From the NCBI GenBank assembly GCA_900177435.1, contig FXAI01000010.1:114271-178270 (forward strand): a stretch of DNA of 64,000 bases, in the 5' to 3' direction. Below the pieces are notes generated by a model. That model saw only the letters and a list, made by a program, of their open reading frames with translations, was not told the origin of the DNA and searched no databases. A program made the translations under genes and the position numbers. Shown here piece after piece: positions 59,434-64,000 of this stretch (the first letter of the stretch is position 1; every line of letters begins with the position of its first letter). This stretch comes from Alteromonadaceae bacterium Bs31. GTDB taxonomy: Bacteria; Pseudomonadota; Gammaproteobacteria; Pseudomonadales; Cellvibrionaceae.

Positions 59434-60305
59434 CGCACGCCCAATGAAGGAGAAAGGTATTCACGCAGCGTACGCCTAACCCAATTTATTGCCATCGACT
59501 GAGCGGATTCTACCGCCTGATCAATTATGTGATTAACCGTTTTTCCAGCAGAATTTAGCGCCTCTCTTTTCTTTTGAACAAGATATTGCTCAGCATCAGA
59601 TCCAAGCTCATCTAGTCCTGCAATTACGCGATCAGTGATTCCTAGATTATTATCGGCAAACTCTAACAACATAGATACGCCAACGCCGACCAATATGACA
59701 GCAACTATCGGGCCAACAGCCACAGTAGTTATTCCAGCAACCACAATAGCCGCACCTATCGATGCTGCAGTAGCTATTCCAACTTTTACCACGTCTGTAG
59801 CCAGCGTACCAATTAACTGGCTTAGGGTAGCCTGATCTGTTAAAAAGTAATCTATTACTCGGTAAGCAGATAATAGTACGACAGTAAGCATTCCGCCCTG
59901 CTTAGCAGCAGTAATAGCACCTGCTTTTCCAAGCCCCATAGAAACTACTTTCGGGTTTTTGATTCCATATTTAGTTCCAGTAAGTACTGTTCTTAAGCCC
60001 GCATGCCCCTTTAGAATAATATGCGGCTTACCGCCATAATTTTTAATATATGCTCTTGCCCCTATCCCGCCTAAATCGCCTACAAGCTTAGCCATTGTTA
60101 CAGCATCATCAGCGGATGCATAGTAGCTAGCACCAGCTCCAGCTTTGCCCTTTATCTTTTGCCAAGCAGCTTTGATGCTCGGATTATTCCCTTTAGGTGA
60201 AGACTTGATAATGGCATCCATTTCTTCAAGTGAGACCACATATACTTCGTGCTTGTTTGATTGAATTTTTTGTTGTAGTTCTTTCTTTTCCTTTTCTGTA
60301 AGCAT
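59430..60305 (-). CDS. Putative pore-forming (colicin-like) toxin domain protein
   Basis: The 291-residue protein begins at an ATG preceded by GGAG. Residues about 1-60 are charged. Residues 90-135 are glycine-rich and conserved-looking (GGKPHIILKGHAGLRTVLTG). A hydrophobic hairpin occupies about 172-216 (VGIATAASIGAAIVVAG then VGPIVAVILVGVGVSMLLEF), followed by ADNNLGITDRVI and an amphipathic C-terminal tail. Colicin-like C-terminal domains have such a hairpin before a similar D-x-x-x-G-I-T-D motif. It lacks the delivery and receptor domains of colicins and the marker domains of T6SS effectors. The next gene overlaps it and looks like its immunity partner. Confidence 0.55.
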   Translation of the reverse strand: MLTEKEKKELQQKIQSNKHEVYVVSLEEMDAIIKSSPKGNNPSIKAAWQKIKGKAGAGASYYASADDAVTMAKLVGDLGGIGARAYIKNYGGKPHIILKGHAGLRTVLTGTKYGIKNPKVVSMGLGKAGAITAAKQGGMLTVVLLSAYRVIDYFLTDQATLSQLIGTLATDVVKVGIATAASIGAAIVVAGITTVAVGPIVAVILVGVGVSMLLEFADNNLGITDRVIAGLDELGSDAEQYLVQKKREALNSAGKTVNHIIDQAVESAQSMAINWVRRTLREYLSPSLGVR

Positions 60306-60339
60306 TTTGCTTTACTCCATTGGTTGAAGCCTTGACAAG

Positions 60340-60453
60340 AAATAACGTTTGGGTAACCTGCGCTGCGTGTGGAGCGGTGTTTTGCGTTAAAATGGCGGAG
60401 CCATTGCAAAAAAGCGCGTAGCATGCGGCCTCAGGTTGACCCACTGGTTATGT
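60340..60453 (-). other. attC recombination site 2
   Basis: Minus strand: R'' ACATAAC (60453-60447), L'' GGGTCAACCTG, then an internal hairpin region (AATGGCGGAGCCATT), L' CAGGTTACCC and R' GTTATTT (60346-60340). L'' and L' pair perfectly except for one extra C in L'', which is the extrahelical base that sets attC polarity. It follows the stop of the lipoprotein gene by 17 bp. Confidence 0.85.
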
Positions 60454-60470
60454 TTACATAGCCCCAACCG

Positions 60471-60770
60471 TTATAATCCTTTTGTGCATGAAATTTGCGT
60501 AGAGTTCGTTACCGTACCGTCTTTATTTATTATTCCAGAACAATAGAACAACTGATCCTTACATATCGCTTTCCACGAAACTGTGTCGCTTGCACCTGAA
60601 TATACAATATTTTCTACTGTGATACTTTCATAGAAACACCCAATAAACCCCGAACTCTTTATCTTGTAATCATCTTCAATATTAGGGTTAGAAATACTCT
60701 GCTTTTGCCCCGGAGAAGTTGTACAACCAACAAATAATAGCGATATTATTACAGCAATCATATTTTTCAT
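60471..60770 (-). CDS. Small cysteine-containing lipoprotein, integron cassette gene
   Basis: The 99-residue product has a lipoprotein signal ending LLFVGC (Cys16) and a mature part with four further cysteines (GCFYES, AICKDQLFYCSG, ISCTKG), which could form two disulfides. AAGGA lies eight bases before the ATG. No known family was recognised. It is the only gene of its cassette, between attC sites 2 and 3. Such surface lipoproteins are common in chromosomal integron arrays. Confidence 0.72.
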   Translation of the reverse strand: MKNMIAVIISLLFVGCTTSPGQKQSISNPNIEDDYKIKSSGFIGCFYESITVENIVYSGASDTVSWKAICKDQLFYCSGIINKDGTVTNSTQISCTKGL

Positions 60771-60797
60771 TTATATCTTCCTTTGTTTATATATTAA

Positions 60798-60914
60798 ACA
60801 TAACGCCTTGCTCATTTGCGTAGCGGTTGTAGTGGATTTTTGTGCAATAATGAGCGGAGCGAATGCACAAAAAGGAGCGTAGACCGCTGCGTCAAATGGA
60901 GCAACTTGTTATGC
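60798..60914 (-). other. attC recombination site 3
   Basis: Minus strand: R'' GCATAAC (60914-60908), L'' TTGCTCCATTTG, inner arms CAGCGGTC and ACCGCTAC-type pairing, a central TGTGCA/TGCACA stem, L' CAAATGAGCAA and R' GTTATGT (60804-60798). L'' and L' are complementary except for one extra C in L''. This is the clearest attC of the three and lies 15 bp after the last ABC-3C-like coding segment. Confidence 0.88.
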
Positions 60915-60929
60915 GATAGTTCATAGACA

Positions 60930-61502
60930 CTATGACGAAAGCTCCTGATATTGCATTTTCAAGAACTTATTTTCTTTGGTAAATGTGGCACGTGAGTAGT
61001 CACCAAGATTTATGTTGAGTAACTCCAAATCTGATTCGCTGAACTTATCGCTGTTAATTGTAAGTATGTACTGCTTCCCATTTAACAAGTTGATATTTTC
61101 ACCAATGTAGTTGATGCTTTTAATTAGTGTATCTTGATCAACATCGAAAATATTGTCATGGACCAAAAGTCCTGGGTGATGCTTCGACGTTTCAGAATTT
61201 ATCAATAGCGCAAAGTCGTACAAAAAAACCTTTTCTCTGTTAATGCTATGACTACCATCAGAGTCAGTACGGAGCTCAAATTTTAAAACTTCTTTTCGCT
61301 TAGAAACTTCAATTTCAAAAGAACTTCTTCTATTCCCAAAAATGTAATCGTGCATGTCAAGTATCGTTCCTTCAAACGAGTCGATAACTTCTTGCGAGTT
61401 GTTCACATAGCTTTCCAGTAGATAAACTTCGCTTTCACGATCTCGCTTTTTTGCTTTGTGTTCGTTGTCGTAGTCTGTATGTTTCTGAATGAATGATGAC
61501 AA
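60930..61502 (-). CDS. C-terminal segment of the DUF2326 ATPase (Walker B half)
   Basis: This 190-codon continuation could start at a TTG at 61502, but no clear ribosome site precedes it. It holds the end of the coiled coil and the DUF2326 core with HPGLLVHDNIFDVDQ, the Walker B-like segment (LLVHD), and a closing ATPase strand region. It could only act by joining the N-terminal half, by readthrough or as a split protein. Confidence 0.6.
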   Translation of the reverse strand: MSSFIQKHTDYDNEHKAKKRDRESEVYLLESYVNNSQEVIDSFEGTILDMHDYIFGNRRSSFEIEVSKRKEVLKFELRTDSDGSHSINREKVFLYDFALLINSETSKHHPGLLVHDNIFDVDQDTLIKSINYIGENINLLNGKQYILTINSDKFSESDLELLNINLGDYSRATFTKENKFLKMQYQELSS

Positions 61503-61523
61503 TGCAGAAAATTCTTCAATCTT

Positions 61524-62651
61524 TTACGAATGTATTGCTATTGTTTGTTTTAAGCTGACAAGTAGTCCCTCTTGATCAAGTAAAGAAACTTTCTCTCCAT
61601 ACAATTTGTTTGGCGAAGATATACTTTCTTCAAATACTTTTATTTCCTGCTCTATCGAAGTTTTCCTATCTTCCATTATGCTTCTTTGGAAATCGTCAAT
61701 TTTCTGTTTGAAGGTTGTCACTTCCTCAATTTCGCGTTTAATTAAATCGCCTAAACCTTCTTTGAACTGGTTGTATAGGTCGGCGACTTCTTGACCGTCA
61801 ATATAGTTGTCGCCACGGAAAAGTTTGATATTGGATAATTCTGACTTTAAGACAGCTTGCTTTGATCGTTCCTGTTCTAGCTGATTTTCAATATCTATAA
61901 TTTCATCTTTTACAGTGTCGAACCCTTCAATATTTTCAAGCCTGTCAATGTCTTTCTGAATCCTGCGAACTTGGTTTTCTAGTTCGTTGAGGTCGGCTTT
62001 AGACTCCGATACATTTTTGCTTGTAAGGGTGGTGATGTTTTCTTCCATCTTTTTTCTAGCTTTTGAAATGTTTTCCATTTCAGAATAAAGTCGTTTTGCT
62101 TTGCTGTAAGGGTTGGGGTCAACATGCAGCAAAAAAAGATGAGGGGTATAGTCAGGTGGAATTCGCTTGTTAGTATCAAAACAGCTAATTATTGACTTAA
62201 ATTCAGAGCCTTCATCTCGTATCAAAGGACCCATCATCATTCTAAATGACGGTGGGTTTTCATAAGCTGTATCAGCGAATAGTAAAGTGCTTAAATGGTC
62301 GTTAGCATCACTAAGCCTAGAGTAAGTTTTTTTTTCACCGTCTATTATGAGTGTTGGACACTCTTGATCATTTATAACGCGCTTAGTAGTTATGATATAG
62401 CCGTTTATCTCAAAATCTAAGCATACAGCGGTATCGCGTGATAAATCTTCTTCAGGTATTAGTGATACTCGGCTATCGCTGTGGCGTTTCAGTAAGGCGT
62501 AGTTGATGAATTCTACAGCCATAGATTTACCCACGCCGCTGGTCTTGACGTTGCCTTCAGTTGTTTCACCTAATATAAGATTAAACCCATCTTTAAAAGT
62601 GATTGGTTCAAAAACTTCAGGTTCACTGTAGTGTTTTTTAATCTGTAACAT
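61524..62651 (-). CDS. N-terminal segment of the DUF2326 ATPase (Walker A half and coiled coil)
   Basis: This is the 375-residue open part before the internal stop. It contains an SMC/Rad50-type nucleotide site with an unusual long P loop (GETTEGNVKTSGVGKSMAVE, GKS near residue 42) and, from about residue 190, heptad-type coiled coil. If translated alone it cannot hydrolyse ATP without the other half. Confidence 0.72.
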   Translation of the reverse strand: MLQIKKHYSEPEVFEPITFKDGFNLILGETTEGNVKTSGVGKSMAVEFINYALLKRHSDSRVSLIPEEDLSRDTAVCLDFEINGYIITTKRVINDQECPTLIIDGEKKTYSRLSDANDHLSTLLFADTAYENPPSFRMMMGPLIRDEGSEFKSIISCFDTNKRIPPDYTPHLFLLHVDPNPYSKAKRLYSEMENISKARKKMEENITTLTSKNVSESKADLNELENQVRRIQKDIDRLENIEGFDTVKDEIIDIENQLEQERSKQAVLKSELSNIKLFRGDNYIDGQEVADLYNQFKEGLGDLIKREIEEVTTFKQKIDDFQRSIMEDRKTSIEQEIKVFEESISSPNKLYGEKVSLLDQEGLLVSLKQTIAIHS

Positions 62652-62880
62652 TTCTTATCAAATATGGTTCGTCGAATTCAACTATGCCTAAGGAATACAA
62701 GAAAAGCATTCCATAGTAGATGCTTCGTGCTGTTATTTTATTGGTCTTGCTCAATTTCTTTGCTAGGTCAAAAATGCTAATTCGACCATCGTCACTATTT
62801 TGTAACTGTTTCAAAATTTCTGACCCAATATATGGGGCAGACTTCATTAAGTCTTCATCTTTTGTGAATAATTTAGCCAT
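62638..62880 (-). CDS. ABC-3C middle component (MC6-like) small protein
   Basis: The 80-residue protein is mostly helical with a winged-helix-like pattern (MKSAPYIGSEILKQLQNSDD, ISIFDLAKKLSKTN, YYGMLFLYSLGIVEFDEPYL). It overlaps the SMEK gene by eight bases upstream and the ATPase gene by 14 bases downstream. This size and place fit the middle component that links effector and ATPase in ABC-3C systems; the MC6 label is from memory of that classification. Confidence 0.75.
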   Translation of the reverse strand: MAKLFTKDEDLMKSAPYIGSEILKQLQNSDDGRISIFDLAKKLSKTNKITARSIYYGMLFLYSLGIVEFDEPYLIRNVTD

Positions 62881-63832
62881 TGGCTGCTTCCTTGTTTGGG
62901 AAGACGTTGCACTTGATTAAGTGCTTAACAATATAGAACTGTGCTGCACCAGTGTCAGCTTCAAAGCCATTTTCATTTAACATGCCGACGAAGCTATCAA
63001 TTAGCTGTGATACTGCCTTTTGCGGGTCCCCATCACATTCGGTTAAAACTTTGTCGCTGTAAACCCTTAAGTGCTGTGCCACCCGGCGGATCTTAACCTG
63101 ACCTATGTCTGATTCTTTTTCGACCGAATCAAGAACAGCACCGTAATCTTGATAAAGGGTTAAGAATTCTTGTTTTAGGTACTCTGCATGATCAGCAAAG
63201 CGTTTATTGATCTTTTCATCTGGAAACGGTTCATCAAGAAAACCTTCGCCTGCGGCAGGGTGTTCTTCATCACTGATTAGCTCAATAAGCCGCAAGATGG
63301 TTTCCACATTGCGTGGGAGTTTTTCAGGAGGCTTCATATACAGCTGCTGATTCAGGAAGTTGCTAATTTCTTGAATCTTTGACAGTTCCAAGTCATTGAT
63401 CATTACTGCCAAGTTACCAATGTCCCATATATCATCTTTGGTGTTCAGGCTGTAAGAATCATCACCAACATTTGAGACCGTGTGTGTAGTTTTTGAAGCT
63501 ATGTTCAGAATTACTAGGCGGTCGTACTTTTCATACAACCCGTTCTCAATAAACTTGCTAACGGTGTGCCTTGTCTTGGCAAGTGTTGATGTGGAAGTAA
63601 CCTGAATTGCAAACTTGCTGCCTTCGTCGCCAAGGTCTATTGCGGCGGCGTTGGGATCAATGATGTTTATGTTGACTAAGTTGTAACCAAAAGCCAAATT
63701 CAACAGATCACGATAGAAGTTCTCAGAGTGGACGTTTATGTCCGTAAGATTCAGTCTGTTGTGTACTTGTACCTGAGTGGAAAGCCAAGTTAGTGAGTTG
63801 ATAATTGATTTTTGATAGTCTTGGCGATTCAT
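62873..63832 (-). CDS. SMEK-domain protein, probable ABC-3C effector
   Basis: The 319-residue protein opens with a SMEK-type domain (about 1-165), a restriction-endonuclease-like fold: Glu37 in SENFYRDLLN, Asp66 in AAAIDLGDEGSKFAIQVTS and Gln77 in the position of the usual catalytic Glu of the ExK motif. The remaining part (about 175-319) is helical and likely contacts the middle component. It is the first gene of the three-gene set. SMEK proteins occur in bacterial conflict systems. Whether this copy cuts nucleic acid is unknown. Confidence 0.75.
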   Translation of the reverse strand: MNRQDYQKSIINSLTWLSTQVQVHNRLNLTDINVHSENFYRDLLNLAFGYNLVNINIIDPNAAAIDLGDEGSKFAIQVTSTSTLAKTRHTVSKFIENGLYEKYDRLVILNIASKTTHTVSNVGDDSYSLNTKDDIWDIGNLAVMINDLELSKIQEISNFLNQQLYMKPPEKLPRNVETILRLIELISDEEHPAAGEGFLDEPFPDEKINKRFADHAEYLKQEFLTLYQDYGAVLDSVEKESDIGQVKIRRVAQHLRVYSDKVLTECDGDPQKAVSQLIDSFVGMLNENGFEADTGAAQFYIVKHLIKCNVFPNKEAANG

Positions 63833-63864
63833 CTTTCTTTCACACTTTTTAGCATATTCAAGGA

Positions 63865-63894
63865 ATTATATAGGCTTCTATCATCGCAGGCTAA
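63865..63894 (-). promoter_or_regulatory. Promoter and overlapping palindrome of the ABC-3C-like genes
   Basis: On the minus strand TATAAT occurs at 63870-63865, 33 bp before the SMEK start. About 18 bp upstream the weak -35 (TTAGCC) lies inside a perfect palindrome CAGGCT-T-AGCCTG (63901-63889), which could be an operator. Confidence 0.45.
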
Positions 63895-64000
63895 GCCTGT
63901 AGCTTCACGCATAACCAAGCTGTAGAATAATTAACAGAAACAGACAGCGACACTGCATCAGCTCGGCCCAGACCAATGTTCTGCACTACCCGCTAATAAT

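Larger units (their letters stand above)
60930..62651 (-). pseudogene. DUF2326-type ABC ATPase of an ABC-3C system, interrupted by one in-frame stop
   Basis: Reading one frame from the ATG at 62651 gives 375 codons, a TAA at 61526-61524, then an uninterrupted continuation (KIEEFSALSSFIQKH) to the TAG at 60930. The whole would be about 573 residues, the expected size of DUF2326 ATPases. The frame is identical on both sides, so this is a nonsense change (or recoding or sequence error), not a frameshift. The stop falls in the coiled coil between the N-terminal Walker A half and the C-terminal Walker B half. It overlaps the middle-component gene by 14 bp. Confidence 0.8.
58876..64000 (-). mobile_element. 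Distal end of a chromosomal integron cassette array (continues past the window)
   Basis: Three attC-type sites alternate with minus-strand genes. Each attC lies just after a gene's 3' end, as expected when cassettes are read from an attI on the high-coordinate side. Cassette bodies are about 58876-60340 (two genes), 60340-60798 (one gene) and from 60798 on (ABC-3C-like genes). No integrase gene is in view, so it should lie beyond 64000. The base composition is clearly more AT-rich than the left part of the window. Whether the ABC-3C genes form one cassette is not proven, because the next attC upstream is not in view. Confidence 0.78.

Noticed and set aside
58876..60914. REP/BIME or insertion-sequence ends as an explanation for the three inverted-repeat sites
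   Set aside because: The sites differ in sequence from one another but share box layout, extra L'' base and position after genes, which fits attC and not copies of one repeat.
61501..61530. Frameshift as the cause of the split ATPase gene
   Set aside because: The two open parts are in the same frame (difference 1149, divisible by three), so only a stop codon separates them.

Overview
The window comes from the chromosome of a Gram-negative gammaproteobacterium. Gene content and local order (leuS-lptE-holA; rppH-ptsP-lgt-thyA-folA; a DUF3450/ExbB/ExbD/TonB/TPR operon; PilB, argE-argA, imelysin and porin genes) point to the marine Cellvibrionaceae-like group (Saccharophagus/Teredinibacter relatives). 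That placement is an inference from gene content. No rRNA, tRNA or CRISPR was recognised.

Layout. 1-778: 5' part of a membrane-anchored sensory protein, probably a diguanylate cyclase, running off the left edge. 974-5399: leuS-lptE-holA-lipoprotein operon. 5419-13908: an ABC exporter, YjbQ, a YgjP-like metalloprotease, a large M48-like protein that seems to have lost its zinc site, an ATM1-type ABC exporter and a SixA-like phosphatase. 14055-14156: a 50-bp tandem repeat next to pflB. 16882-25829: a lone PilB/GspE ATPase, PhzF, argE, argA, a receiver-TPR protein and ilvD. 25869-32021: an HDOD protein and a six-gene TonB energising operon. 32357-37468: folA, thyA, lgt, ptsP and rppH, all on the minus strand. 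37624-44029: HAD phosphatase, imelysin-like lipoprotein, HDOD protein, chemoreceptor, porin and PstS-like protein. 44111-48381: gcvH-gcvT, mutY-yggX and chrA. 48688-54893: an AddB/AddA-like helicase-nuclease pair. 55014-58547: EamA transporter, RhlE and YhcC.

58876 to the right edge is different in character. It is AT-richer, all genes are on the minus strand, and three integron attC recombination sites (about 108-117 bp each) lie at 58876-58983, 60340-60453 and 60798-60914. Each follows the 3' end of a gene. The two clearest carry inverted R and L boxes with one extra base in the L'' arm, which is the extrahelical-base signature of attC sites, and their orientation agrees with the genes. This is the distal end of a chromosomal integron cassette array. 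Its integrase would lie beyond the right edge.

The cassettes carry (i) an apparent pore-forming toxin-like protein with an overlapping membrane immunity-like protein, (ii) a small cysteine-rich lipoprotein, and (iii) what looks like an ABC-three-component (ABC-3C) conflict system: a SMEK-domain protein, a small middle component and a DUF2326 ATPase. The ATPase gene is broken by one in-frame TAA between its Walker A and Walker B halves. The array end therefore looks like a small bank of defence and competition genes, one of which has decayed or carries a recoded or erroneous stop.
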